Origin: Citrobacter koseri ATCC BAA-895
GTDB taxonomy: Bacteria; Pseudomonadota; Gammaproteobacteria; Enterobacterales; Enterobacteriaceae
Assembly: GCF_000018045.1 (NCBI RefSeq)
Contig: NC_009792.1
Location: 992,001-1,056,000, forward strand
Direction: 5' to 3'
Length of the DNA: 64,000 nucleotides
Shown: in pieces, positions 51,100 through 60,270 of the stretch
Position numbering within the stretch: the stretch's first letter is position 1
Layout of the letters: each line of letters starts with the position of its first letter
Translations under genes and position numbers: made by a program
Notes under the pieces: model-generated
Seen by the model: the letters and a program-made list of their open reading frames with translations, nothing else
The model's database searches: none
What the model was told of the DNA's origin: nothing

Positions 51100-52368
51100 T
51101 TACCCCACTAACTGCTGCGGAACGCGTTCTTCCGCGTCCTCTTCCAGCAAACCTTCATTCTGCGCCAGCATCGCGGTGGCAATCCCGTTTCCTAACACGT
51201 TAATGGCGGAACGTCCCATATCAAGAAAATGGTCAATCCCCATCAGCAACAAAATGCCCGCCACCGGAATATTGAAGCTCGGAATCGTGGCGGCCAGCAC
51301 CACCAGCGCAGAACGCGGCACGCCTGCAATTCCTTTTGACGCCAGCATCAGCGTCAGCATCAGCACCGTAATTTCCGCAAAAGAGAGATGAATATTATAA
51401 GCCTGCGCGATAAACATCGACGCGAAAGAGCAGTACACCATTGAGCCGACGAGGTTAAAGGAGTAACCAATAGGCAGCACAAACGACACGATGTTACGTG
51501 AGCAGCCAAACTTCGTCAGTTGTTCCAGCGTTTTCGGGTAAGCGGCTTCAGAGCTGCTGGTAGTAAAGGCGACCAGCACCGGATCTTTCAACATGCTGAC
51601 TAACCGGAACACCTCTTTTTTCAGCACTATATAGCCCACGGCCAACAGCACCAGGCAGGTCAGCAGAATCGCCACATAGTAGCCGCCGATAAACGACGCG
51701 TAGTTAAGCAGAATCCCCAGCCCCTGAGTGGCGATCACCGAGGAGATCGCGGCAAAAATGGCCAACGGCGCAACGTACATCACGTAGCCGGTCACCTTCA
51801 GCATAATATGTGAAACCACATCCAGGGCGGCGACCAGCGGCGCGTTGAATTTCTCGCCAAGCGACGCGCCGCCAATACCGAAGAACATGGAAAACACGAC
51901 GATCTGCAAAATTTCGTTATTGGCCATCGCCCCGGCAATGCTGGTCGGAATGGTGTGCGACAGGAATCCTTTTAAGCTCATACCACCCACCGCAAGCCCG
52001 GTGTCGACCGATTCTGCCGGAATTGCCAGATTCAGACCGCTGCCCGGATGCTCAATCGTCACGATAAACAGCCCCACCAGAATGGACAACACGGAAGAAC
52101 TGATAAACCAGACCATCGCTTTACCGCCAACGCGGCCGATAGTGGCGGTTTCCCCCAGACGCATGATGCCCACGGTCAGCGTGCTGAAAACCAGCGGGGC
52201 AATCACCATTTTAATGAGCCGTAAGAAAATATCGGTGAGGAGCGTGATGTTATCGGACCAGGCGGCGATCGCCTCCTGTGACGCGTAAGAGTGAATCACC
52301 GCGCCTGACAGGATGCCTGCCAGCATGAAGATCACGATAAATAACGTGAGTTTGTTTGCACTTGCCAC
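51100..52368 (-). CDS. DAACS-family dicarboxylate/amino acid symporter
   Basis: A 422-residue sodium- or proton-coupled symporter of the GltP/DctA family with about eight spans plus two re-entrant hairpins. Hairpin 1 has SSSEA at 271-275. The TM8 substrate motif is DMGRSAINVLGN (383-394). The TM7 motif, NxDGT in most members, reads NLVGS at 305-309, so the conserved Asp is Val. The substrate class (glutamate, aspartate or C4-dicarboxylate) is not settled. It is convergent with cheW and divergent from tar; this position is empty in E. coli K-12. A CRP site lies upstream. Confidence 0.88.
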   Translation of the reverse strand: MASANKLTLFIVIFMLAGILSGAVIHSYASQEAIAAWSDNITLLTDIFLRLIKMVIAPLVFSTLTVGIMRLGETATIGRVGGKAMVWFISSSVLSILVGLFIVTIEHPGSGLNLAIPAESVDTGLAVGGMSLKGFLSHTIPTSIAGAMANNEILQIVVFSMFFGIGGASLGEKFNAPLVAALDVVSHIMLKVTGYVMYVAPLAIFAAISSVIATQGLGILLNYASFIGGYYVAILLTCLVLLAVGYIVLKKEVFRLVSMLKDPVLVAFTTSSSEAAYPKTLEQLTKFGCSRNIVSFVLPIGYSFNLVGSMVYCSFASMFIAQAYNIHLSFAEITVLMLTLMLASKGIAGVPRSALVVLAATIPSFNIPVAGILLLMGIDHFLDMGRSAINVLGNGIATAMLAQNEGLLEEDAEERVPQQLVG

Positions 52369-52533
52369 TGAAAAGCCCTCTGGCTGGATTTAACATGTTG
52401 TTGTCAGTAACGCTTTTGTTTTATTTATTGAGTCGCACTGAAATATTCATCATATAAATTGAATTAAAGCGCAGGGGGATACAACTATTTTTTATTATTT
52501 ATTCATTTTGTTGTGTTCTGACGGCTGTGCTTA

Positions 52534-52549
52534 TGTGATCGGAGTCACA
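52534..52549. promoter_or_regulatory. CRP site in the symporter-tar divergent region
   Basis: TGTGA-tcggag-TCACA is a perfect CRP core, 166 bases before the symporter ATG and 166 bases upstream of the tar sigma-28 -35. The symporter is the more likely target. Either gene could be affected. Confidence 0.85.
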
Positions 52550-52714
52550 TAAGAATCGTTTTTGTCGGCAAAATGCAAACTGTCCAGGAGGGTGATGAAT
52601 GTTAATATAATGATAATAATGATGTTTTTCTGTCAATGTCTGGTTGCCGCCCCAAAACCGCCAGCCGCGATCCGTCGATCGGCGCTTCCTGCTTCTATTT
52701 CCTTTTCGCAAATG

Positions 52715-52741
52715 TAAAGTTCTCTTCTCTGGTGCCGATAA
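52715..52741 (+). promoter_or_regulatory. Sigma-28 promoter of tar-tap-cheRBYZ
   Basis: TAAAGTTC (52715-52722), an 11-base spacer and GCCGATAA (52734-52741) give 15 of 16 matches to consensus, the best in the window. The leader to the tar ATG is about 25 bases. Confidence 0.95.
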
Positions 52742-52772
52742 CGTTGATAACTCGTTTTCAGGAAGGTGCCTT

Positions 52773-54431
52773 ATGTTTAACCGTATCCGCGTTGTCACAA
52801 TGCTGATGATGGTGCTGGGGGTTTTCGCACTGCTACAGCTTGTTTCCGGTGGTCTGTTGTTTTCGTCATTACAGCAGAACCAGCAAAGTTTTGTTATTTC
52901 AAATGATTTACGCCAGCAGCAGAGCGAACTGACCTCGACATGGGATCTCATGCTGCAAACGCGTATTAACCTGAGCCGTTCTTCGGCCCGCATGATGATG
53001 GATGCCTCTAATCAGCAGAGCAGCGCGAAAAACGACCTGCTGAAAAACGCCAAAAGCACGCTGGAGCAGGCGGCAACGCATTATGCCAACTTCAAAAATA
53101 TCAATCCGCTGCCGGAGATGGCGGAAGCCAGCGGCAATGTGGATGAAAAATACCAGCAATACCATGCGGCGCTGGCGGAACTGGTTCAGTTCCTCGAAAA
53201 CGGCAACATGGATGCCTACTTCGCGCAGCCAACCCAGGGGATGCAGAACGCACTTGGCGAAGCGCTGGGCAAATACGCTGGCGTGAGCGAAAAACTGTAC
53301 AGCAAGGCGTTTGATGAGAGCGCGCGTGACTACCATTTTGCCCAGTGGCAATTGGGTATTCTGGCGGTTGTCCTGGTGCTGATTCTGGTTGTGGTGTGGT
53401 ACGGCATTCGTCATACCTTGCTGAATCCGCTGGCGCGAGTGATTGCCCATATTCGTGACATCGCCAGCGGTAACCTGACCAATACGCTGACCGTCTCCGG
53501 GCGCAATGAGATCGGTGAACTGGCGGGAACCGTTGATCATATGCAGCGTTCGCTGATTGAGACGGTGACTCAGGTACGTGAAGGGTCTGACGCCATCTAT
53601 TCCGGCACCAGCGAAATCGCTACGGGCAACACCGATCTTTCCTCCCGCACCGAGCAGCAGGCGTCGGCGCTGGAAGAAACGGCTGCCAGCATGGAACAGC
53701 TCACCGCGACGGTGAAACAGAATGCCGACAACGCCCGTCAGGCGTCGCACCTGGCGCAAAGCGCCTCCGACACTGCGCAACACGGTGGGAAAGTGGTGGA
53801 TGGCGTGGTCAACACCATGCATGAAATTGCCGACAGCTCGAAGAAAATCGCCGACATCATCAGCGTTATCGACGGCATTGCATTCCAGACCAATATTCTG
53901 GCGCTGAACGCTGCGGTTGAAGCCGCGCGCGCCGGGGAGCAAGGGCGCGGGTTTGCGGTGGTGGCAGGGGAAGTGCGTAACCTGGCAAGCCGCAGCGCGC
54001 AGGCGGCGAAAGAGATCAAAGCGCTCATTGAAGATTCCGTTTCGCGGGTGGATACCGGCTCCGTACTGGTGGAAAGCGCCGGTGAAACGATGAGAGACAT
54101 TGTCAACGCCGTGACCCGCGTGACGGACATCATGGGTGAAATCGCGTCGGCTTCCGATGAGCAAAGCCGCGGGATCGATCAGGTGGCGCTGGCCGTCTCT
54201 GAGATGGATCGCGTCACGCAGCAGAACGCCTCGCTGGTGCAGGAGTCGGCGGCCGCAGCGGCCGCGCTTGAAGAGCAGGCCAGCCGTTTAACGATGGCGG
54301 TATCCGCGTTTCGTCTGGCATCTCGTCCATTAACCGTAAAAACAGACCTGAATACAACCGCAGCGGCGCCGCGTACAGCGCAACCACGCCAGCTTGCAAC
54401 TGAACAAGATACTCACTGGGAAACATTTTGA
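52773..54431 (+). CDS. tar: Aspartate chemoreceptor Tar
   Basis: A methyl-accepting chemotaxis protein, 552 residues. It has two membrane spans (about 7-30 and 190-212) around a periplasmic four-helix domain. The aspartate-binding arginines R64, R69 and R73 are all present. A HAMP domain follows, then methylation helices and the conserved signalling tip (NILALNAAVEAARAGEQGRG). The C terminus ends HWETF, a variant of the NWETF pentapeptide that recruits CheR and CheB. The start is the ATG at 52773 (MFNRIRVVTM) behind aggaagg. The sequence is close to Salmonella Tar. Confidence 0.97.
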   Translation: MFNRIRVVTMLMMVLGVFALLQLVSGGLLFSSLQQNQQSFVISNDLRQQQSELTSTWDLMLQTRINLSRSSARMMMDASNQQSSAKNDLLKNAKSTLEQAATHYANFKNINPLPEMAEASGNVDEKYQQYHAALAELVQFLENGNMDAYFAQPTQGMQNALGEALGKYAGVSEKLYSKAFDESARDYHFAQWQLGILAVVLVLILVVVWYGIRHTLLNPLARVIAHIRDIASGNLTNTLTVSGRNEIGELAGTVDHMQRSLIETVTQVREGSDAIYSGTSEIATGNTDLSSRTEQQASALEETAASMEQLTATVKQNADNARQASHLAQSASDTAQHGGKVVDGVVNTMHEIADSSKKIADIISVIDGIAFQTNILALNAAVEAARAGEQGRGFAVVAGEVRNLASRSAQAAKEIKALIEDSVSRVDTGSVLVESAGETMRDIVNAVTRVTDIMGEIASASDEQSRGIDQVALAVSEMDRVTQQNASLVQESAAAAAALEEQASRLTMAVSAFRLASRPLTVKTDLNTTAAAPRTAQPRQLATEQDTHWETF

Positions 54432-54473
54432 TCGTCTTTTAATCGTGGCCTTTGCCGCCTAATGGGAGCGTTG

Positions 54474-56075
54474 ATGTTTAATCGTATTCGAATCTCGACC
54501 ACGCTGTTTTTAATCTTGATCCTCTGCGGTGTTTTGCAGATTGGCAGTAATGGCTTGTCCTTTTGGGCATTTCGCGATGGTTTTCAGAGTCTGAACCAGG
54601 TCGAGCAGAGTAATCAGCAACGTGCAGCATTGGCGCAAACACGCGCCGTTTTATTACAGGCCAGTACCGCGCTGAATAAAGCCGGGACGTTAACCGCGCT
54701 GAGCTATCCACCCGAGGATATCAAACAGCTGATGACCACCGCCCGGGAAAGCCTGGCGCAGTCCGGCGTTGTGTTTAAAGGTTTTATGGCGACAGAGGCG
54801 AGTACGGAAGAGGGGAAAGCGTTACAGGCCGCCACGGAAAAAAGTTATACGCAGTGGTATAGCGATCTGGAGCATCAGGCCACCTGGCTTGAAAGCAACC
54901 AGCTGTCGGATTTTCTGACCGCGCCGGTACAGGCATCGCAGGACGCCTTTGACGCCAACGTCACGACCTGGCAGCAGGATATTAACCGTGTTCTGGAGAC
55001 GGCCAGCGAACAGGGAAAAGACAATTATCACCGCTCGGCGATCATTTTTATCACGATGGTGGTCGTCGCCGCGTTATTAACCACCGGGGCGCTGTTCTGG
55101 TCACGCAAAATGATTGTTCAGCCGTTGGCGATTATCGGCAGCCATTTTGACAGCATTGCGGACGGAAACCTGGCGCGGCCGATCGCCGTGTATGGGCGCA
55201 ACGAGATTTCCGCTATTTTCGCCAGCCTGAAGGCCATGCAGCAGGCGCTGCGCGAAACGGTCAGCGACGTGCGGCAGGGCAGTTTAGCGATGCATACCGG
55301 CATTTCGGAAATCGCGATGGGCAATAACGATCTGTCGTCGCGTACCGAACAGCAGGCGGCGTCGCTGGCGCAAACCGCAGCCAGTATGGAGCAGCTAACG
55401 GCAACGGTCGGGCAGAACGCCGATAACGCCCGTCAGGCCTCCGGTCTGGCGAAAAGCGCGGCGGATACCGCGAAAAAAGGCGGCGACCAGGCTTCGCGTA
55501 TGGCCAGCACAATGCAGGATATTGCCGCCAGTTCGCAGAAAATTGGCGACATCATCGGCGTTATCGACAGCATTGCGTTTCAGACCAATATTCTGGCGCT
55601 GAATGCGGCGGTCGAAGCGGCGCGGGCCGGTGAGCAGGGGCGCGGTTTTGCCGTTGTCGCAGGCGAAGTGCGTAACCTGGCGAGCCGCAGCGCGCAGGCG
55701 GCCAAAGAGATTAAAGGATTGATTGAGGAGTCCGTAAACCGTGTGCATCAGGGATCGCAACTGGTGGACACCGCCGCGAATACCATGACGGAGATCGTCA
55801 GTTCGGTAACCCAGGTGAACGACATTATGGGCGAAATCGCCTCGGCCTCCGATGAACAGCGCAGAGGAATTGAGCAGGTGGCGCAAGCCGTCAGCCAGAT
55901 GGATCAGGTGACGCAACAAAACGCCGCGCTTGTCGAAGAAGCTGCCGCCGCCACCGATCAGTTAGCGAACCAGGCAGACCATCTCTCTGCCCGTGTCGCG
56001 GTATTTAAGCTTGAAGAGCAAGTCGTAACACAACAAGAGTCGGCGCCGCCGCAAGCGGTACCCGTTGTATCCTGA
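54474..56075 (+). CDS. tap: Chemoreceptor Tap (dipeptide/pyrimidine type)
   Basis: A methyl-accepting chemotaxis protein, 533 residues, the E. coli Tap length and closely similar in the N-terminal span and cytoplasmic part. It lacks the C-terminal NWETF peptide, so it depends on receptors such as Tar for adaptation. In E. coli, Tap senses dipeptides with the Dpp binding protein, and also pyrimidines. The periplasmic domain (about 35-190) is the most divergent part. The start is the ATG at 54474. Salmonella lacks tap, which argues against that genus. Confidence 0.95.
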   Translation: MFNRIRISTTLFLILILCGVLQIGSNGLSFWAFRDGFQSLNQVEQSNQQRAALAQTRAVLLQASTALNKAGTLTALSYPPEDIKQLMTTARESLAQSGVVFKGFMATEASTEEGKALQAATEKSYTQWYSDLEHQATWLESNQLSDFLTAPVQASQDAFDANVTTWQQDINRVLETASEQGKDNYHRSAIIFITMVVVAALLTTGALFWSRKMIVQPLAIIGSHFDSIADGNLARPIAVYGRNEISAIFASLKAMQQALRETVSDVRQGSLAMHTGISEIAMGNNDLSSRTEQQAASLAQTAASMEQLTATVGQNADNARQASGLAKSAADTAKKGGDQASRMASTMQDIAASSQKIGDIIGVIDSIAFQTNILALNAAVEAARAGEQGRGFAVVAGEVRNLASRSAQAAKEIKGLIEESVNRVHQGSQLVDTAANTMTEIVSSVTQVNDIMGEIASASDEQRRGIEQVAQAVSQMDQVTQQNAALVEEAAAATDQLANQADHLSARVAVFKLEEQVVTQQESAPPQAVPVVS

Positions 56076-56094
56076 ATGTGATTGAGAAGGCGCT

Positions 56095-56961
56095 ATGACA
56101 TCATCGCTGCCCACCGGGCAAACGTCATTATTGTTACAGATGACACAGCGCCTCGCGCTGTCTGACGCGCATTTTCGTCGGATATGTCAATTAATCTACC
56201 AGCGCGCGGGAATCGTGCTGGCGGACCACAAGCGGGATATGGTTTACAACCGCCTGGTTCGTCGCCTGAGAACGCTGGGGCTGGATGATTTCGGCCGTTA
56301 TCTCAGCATGCTGGAAGCCAACCAGAACAGCGCTGAGTGGCAGGCTTTTATTAACTCATTGACCACTAACCTGACGGCCTTCTTCCGTGAAGCGCATCAC
56401 TTCCCGGTACTGGCGGATCACGCGCGTCGCCGCAACGGGGAATACCGTGTGTGGAGCGCGGCGGCCTCTACCGGAGAGGAACCCTACAGCATCGCCATTA
56501 CGCTGGCGGATGCCTTAGGGATGGCGCCGGGGCGCTGGAAAGTTTTCGCCAGCGATATCGACACCGAAGTACTGGAAAAGGCGAGAAGCGGGATTTACCG
56601 TCAGGACGAGTTGAAAACGCTGTCGCCACAACAGTTGCAGCGTTATTTCATGCGCGGTACAGGCCCGCATGAAGGGCTGGTGCGCGTGCGACAGGAACTG
56701 GCTAATTACGTTGAGTTTTCCACCATCAACCTGCTGGATAAACAGTACAACGTTCCTGGGCCATTCGACGCGATATTTTGCCGTAACGTCATGATCTATT
56801 TTGATAAAACAACGCAGCAGGACATTCTGCGTCGTTTTGTTCCACTCCTTAAGCCTGACGGACTGCTGTTTGCGGGTCACTCAGAAAACTTTAGCAACCT
56901 CGTGCGCGACTTTAGCCTGCGCGGACAGACGGTGTATGCGCTAAGTAAGGACAAAGCATGA
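56095..56961 (+). CDS. cheR: Chemoreceptor methyltransferase CheR
   Basis: A SAM-dependent methyltransferase that methylates receptor glutamates. The product is 288 residues, with an N-terminal helical domain, then the SAM fold (VWSAAASTGEEPYSIAITL near 118-136) and FDAIFCRNVMIYFD. It docks on the Tar C-terminal pentapeptide. It is coupled to cheB by ATGA. Confidence 0.97.
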   Translation: MTSSLPTGQTSLLLQMTQRLALSDAHFRRICQLIYQRAGIVLADHKRDMVYNRLVRRLRTLGLDDFGRYLSMLEANQNSAEWQAFINSLTTNLTAFFREAHHFPVLADHARRRNGEYRVWSAAASTGEEPYSIAITLADALGMAPGRWKVFASDIDTEVLEKARSGIYRQDELKTLSPQQLQRYFMRGTGPHEGLVRVRQELANYVEFSTINLLDKQYNVPGPFDAIFCRNVMIYFDKTTQQDILRRFVPLLKPDGLLFAGHSENFSNLVRDFSLRGQTVYALSKDKA

Positions 56962-58007
56962 GTAAAATCAGGGTGTTGTCGGTTGACGATTCAGCGCTGA
57001 TGCGCCAAATCATGACCGAAATTATTAACAGCCATAGCGATATGGAAATGGTGGCGACGGCGCCCGATCCGCTGGTTGCCAGGGATTTAATCAAAAAATA
57101 TAACCCCGATGTGCTGACGCTGGATGTGGAAATGCCGCGCATGGACGGTCTCGATTTTCTTGAGAAACTGATGCGCCTGCGTCCGATGCCGGTGGTTATG
57201 GTCTCCTCTCTGACCGGGAAAGGTTCAGAGGTGACACTGCGTGCGCTGGAACTGGGGGCGATTGATTTTGTCACCAAGCCTCAGTTGGGCATTCGCGAGG
57301 GGATGCTGGCGTACAGCGAGATGATCGCAGAGAAAGTCCGCACCGCGTCACGCGCTCGCCTGGCGGCGCATAAGCCGATGGCTGCGCCTGTGACGCTAAA
57401 AGCGGGGCCGCTGCTCAGTTCTGAAAAACTGATCGCGATTGGTGCCTCGACGGGGGGAACCGAGGCCATACGTCATGTGCTGCAACCGCTGCCGCTTTCC
57501 AGTCCGGCGGTGATCATCACCCAGCATATGCCGCCCGGTTTTACCCGTTCGTTTGCCGAGCGGTTAAATAAGCTCTGCCAGATTAGCGTGAAAGAGGCGG
57601 AAGACGGCGAACGCGTGTTGCCTGGCCATGCCTACATCGCCCCCGGCGACAAGCATATGGAACTGACGCGCAGCGGGGCGAACTATCAAATCAAAATTCA
57701 TGACGGGCCGCCGGTTAACCGCCATCGCCCGTCAGTGGATGTGCTGTTTCATTCGGTCGCGAAACATGCGGGGCGCAATGCGGTAGGGGTCATCCTTACC
57801 GGTATGGGCAACGATGGCGCGGCCGGAATGTTAGCGATGCACCAGGCTGGCGCCTGGACTATCGCGCAAAACGAAGCAAGTTGTGTGGTGTTCGGCATGC
57901 CGCGCGAGGCCATCAATATGGGTGGCGTGAGCGAAGTGGTCGATCTTAGCCAGGTAAGCCAGCAGATGCTGGCGAAAATCAGTGCCGGACAGGCAATACG
58001 TATTTAA
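56958..58007 (+). CDS. cheB: Chemotaxis methylesterase/deamidase CheB
   Basis: A 349-residue two-domain enzyme. The receiver domain holds the phospho-acceptor D56 (VLTLDVEMP). The C-terminal esterase has the catalytic Ser in IAIGASTGGTEAI (about 164), a His in ITQHMPPGF and an Asp in GMGNDGAAGM. It removes methyl groups and deamidates receptor glutamines. Confidence 0.98.
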   Translation: MSKIRVLSVDDSALMRQIMTEIINSHSDMEMVATAPDPLVARDLIKKYNPDVLTLDVEMPRMDGLDFLEKLMRLRPMPVVMVSSLTGKGSEVTLRALELGAIDFVTKPQLGIREGMLAYSEMIAEKVRTASRARLAAHKPMAAPVTLKAGPLLSSEKLIAIGASTGGTEAIRHVLQPLPLSSPAVIITQHMPPGFTRSFAERLNKLCQISVKEAEDGERVLPGHAYIAPGDKHMELTRSGANYQIKIHDGPPVNRHRPSVDVLFHSVAKHAGRNAVGVILTGMGNDGAAGMLAMHQAGAWTIAQNEASCVVFGMPREAINMGGVSEVVDLSQVSQQMLAKISAGQAIRI

Positions 58008-58023
58008 CGAGGAGTATTTTTTT

Positions 58024-58413
58024 ATGGCGGACAAAGAGCTCAGATTTCTGGTTGTGGATGACTTTTCCACCATGCGTCGCATCGTGCGCAACCTGCTAAA
58101 AGAGCTGGGTTTCAATAACGTCGAAGAGGCCGAAGATGGCGTTGACGCACTGAACAAATTGCAGGCAAGCGGCTTTGACTTCGTAATTTCTGACTGGAAC
58201 ATGCCCAACATGGACGGTCTGGAACTGCTGAAAACGATTCGCGCTGATGGCGCAATGGCGTCATTGCCGGTGCTGATGGTGACCGCAGAAGCGAAGAAAG
58301 AGAACATTATCGCGGCTGCGCAGGCGGGTGCCAGCGGCTATGTGGTGAAACCGTTCACTGCGGCGACGCTGGAAGAGAAACTCAACAAAATCTTTGAGAA
58401 ACTGGGCATGTGA
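58024..58413 (+). CDS. cheY: Chemotaxis response regulator CheY
   Basis: A 129-residue single-domain response regulator that binds FliM when phosphorylated and turns the motor clockwise. D12, D13, the phospho-acceptor D57 (VISDWNMP), T87 and K109 are all present. The start is the ATG at 58024 (MADKELRF) with an aacgaggag ribosome binding site, slightly distant across a T-run. Confidence 0.98.
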   Translation: MADKELRFLVVDDFSTMRRIVRNLLKELGFNNVEEAEDGVDALNKLQASGFDFVISDWNMPNMDGLELLKTIRADGAMASLPVLMVTAEAKKENIIAAAQAGASGYVVKPFTAATLEEKLNKIFEKLGM

Positions 58414-58423
58414 GGGTCTGAGT

Positions 58424-59068
58424 ATGATGCAACCACAAATTAAACCTGTTGATGAGCATTCAGCAGGGGACATCATTGCGCGCATCGGCAGTCTGACCCG
58501 AATGCTGCGTGACAGCCTGCGTGAACTGGGGCTGGATCAGGCGATAGCAGAAGCGGCGGAAGCAATTCCTGACGCGCGCGATCGTCTGGACTATGTTGTA
58601 CAGATGACGGCGCAGGCGGCGGAACGTGCGCTGAACAGCGTTGAAGCCTCTCAGCCACACCAGGATGAAATGGAGAAGGGCGCCAAAGCGCTGACCAAAC
58701 GCTGGGATGAGTGGTTCGAAAACCCGATTGAACTCGCCGACGCCCGCGAACTGGTTACGGATACGCGTAAATTCCTCGGTGATGTGCCGGGGCATACCAG
58801 CTTCACCAATGCGCAACTGCTGGACATCATGATGGCGCAAGATTTCCAGGATCTCACCGGTCAGGTTATCAAGCGCATGATGGATGTGATCCAGGAGATC
58901 GAACGCCAGCTGCTGATGGTATTGCTGGAAAACATCCCTGAGCAAAATTCACGTCCGAAACGCGAGAATGAAAGCCTGCTCAATGGCCCACAGGTCGACA
59001 CCACCAAAGCCGGCGTTGTCGCTAGCCAGGATCAGGTGGATGACCTGCTGGATAGTCTCGGGTTCTGA
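58424..59068 (+). CDS. cheZ: CheY-P phosphatase CheZ
   Basis: A 214-residue helical-hairpin phosphatase that dephosphorylates CheY-P. The catalytic Gln lies in AQDFQDLTGQVIKRM (about 142-156). The C-terminal helix SQDQVDDLLDSLGF binds CheY. The start is the ATG at 58424 (MMQPQIKPV). In E. coli, flhB follows; here a fimbrial operon on the other strand follows. Confidence 0.97.
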   Translation: MMQPQIKPVDEHSAGDIIARIGSLTRMLRDSLRELGLDQAIAEAAEAIPDARDRLDYVVQMTAQAAERALNSVEASQPHQDEMEKGAKALTKRWDEWFENPIELADARELVTDTRKFLGDVPGHTSFTNAQLLDIMMAQDFQDLTGQVIKRMMDVIQEIERQLLMVLLENIPEQNSRPKRENESLLNGPQVDTTKAGVVASQDQVDDLLDSLGF

Positions 59069-59081
59069 TGCGGTAAGGTAT

Positions 59082-59107
59082 CCTCAGGTTGTGCCGACAA
59101 CCTGAGG
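59082..59107. terminator. Hairpin between cheZ and the fimbrial operon
   Basis: CCTCAGGTTG and CAACCTGAGG arms around a 6-base loop lie between the convergent cheZ and adhesin-like genes. No U-run follows on the plus strand, so termination is uncertain. Confidence 0.5.
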
Positions 59108-59112
59108 AACGT

Positions 59113-60270
59113 TTAGCGCAGATCCATTTTTACCGTCACATTGCCCTCAAATTCGCCGGGCGCTGGCGTTGCGCTGGTCGTGCTCACCGGTGCGGCTTTG
59201 ATGCGTACCGCGCCGTTACCTTGCTCATCCATCGTCACCGGAAATTCAAAGGTGCCGTCCAGCGCAACATTTTGGTTGTCCTCATTAAAGATTCTCACTC
59301 CCAGGTCGTCTCTGCCGAGCATTTTGGCTATCAGGGGATCGCTGCTGTCTACAACCCCCTGGTCGGCGCTGAGCGTTAGCTTGATTCTGTCGGTATTTCC
59401 CACGGCGTTGCCGTCGCAGTGGTAAGAGATATCAACGTTTTTCAGGGCGTAGCCTTCGGGAGGCTGACCCCTGGTGACAAACTGTTTACTCACAATTTTC
59501 CCCAGATCAACCTCAATGGTGCTTCCGGCATTAATCGTACAGCTCAGCGGGGCAGAGAGTGAGCCACTCAGCCAGATATTTGATACGTGCTGTGCGCTGC
59601 CAGCGTCGCAGCTTCCTGAGTCAAAATAGAGACAGGCGTAGTTTTGCACGAGTATCGTTGGGGGAATGACTTCGATACCGAGAATGGGCTTTTTGATATA
59701 AAACGTGGCGGCGATAACATTCCATCTGAACGTTCGCTTCGCGGGGGCGGGCGCGCCAGGATGGGTGCTGTCGCTACAGACGCTGGCGGAACCTTCGGTG
59801 GGTTTCATTGACTCGATCACTTTCCCCATCGACGACACCGGCGTCGGATACTGGTTAATGCTGATCTGAATCAGGCCGGTACCGTCCAGAGAATTAACGG
59901 CATCGCTATAACCTGCAACATCAATATCTATGTTTTCAGTCAGATAACCGTACCCGGCGATACCGGCATTAAGCGGGCTTCCGGCCAGCGTCAATTCCAT
60001 TATTGCCGTTGATTCAAACACATTGCCAGGGCATGTGCAGTTTGCCGCCATTTCAACGCCGTTCCCGACAATATGCTCATCAAATTTAACAATATTGTTG
60101 GCCGTGTTGTCGTTTGCGTTGATTTCGTTGCTGAACGTGACGCTGTAATACTGTGGCGCGGTAAAGCAGTCACGCAGAATGGTCGCGGCCTGGGCTGTTG
60201 CGGACGCCATCAGGCAAAGACCTGCTGCGGACAATGAAAGACGTGCGTATTTTCCCATTTTACTTAACAT
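59113..60270 (-). CDS. Fimbrial tip adhesin-like protein
   Basis: A 385-residue secreted protein. Residues 1-28 are a signal peptide ending ATAQA. The N-terminal half is Cys-containing and not related to any adhesin I recognise, so it would be the receptor-binding domain. The C-terminal 150 residues have pilin-domain features (LSCTINAGSTIEVDLGKIV, EGNVTVKMDLR), ending in the beta strand used for donor-strand exchange. The ATG at 60270 overlaps the usher stop by 11 bases and has an aggaa ribosome binding site. It is the last gene of the operon. Confidence 0.8.
   Translation of the reverse strand: MLSKMGKYARLSLSAAGLCLMASATAQAATILRDCFTAPQYYSVTFSNEINANDNTANNIVKFDEHIVGNGVEMAANCTCPGNVFESTAIMELTLAGSPLNAGIAGYGYLTENIDIDVAGYSDAVNSLDGTGLIQISINQYPTPVSSMGKVIESMKPTEGSASVCSDSTHPGAPAPAKRTFRWNVIAATFYIKKPILGIEVIPPTILVQNYACLYFDSGSCDAGSAQHVSNIWLSGSLSAPLSCTINAGSTIEVDLGKIVSKQFVTRGQPPEGYALKNVDISYHCDGNAVGNTDRIKLTLSADQGVVDSSDPLIAKMLGRDDLGVRIFNEDNQNVALDGTFEFPVTMDEQGNGAVRIKAAPVSTTSATPAPGEFEGNVTVKMDLR

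Noticed and set aside
52908..54164. A 418-codon minus-strand ORF opposite tar
   Set aside because: Antisense shadow of a high-GC, well-conserved receptor gene; its His/Arg/Gln-rich composition is typical of a reversed frame.
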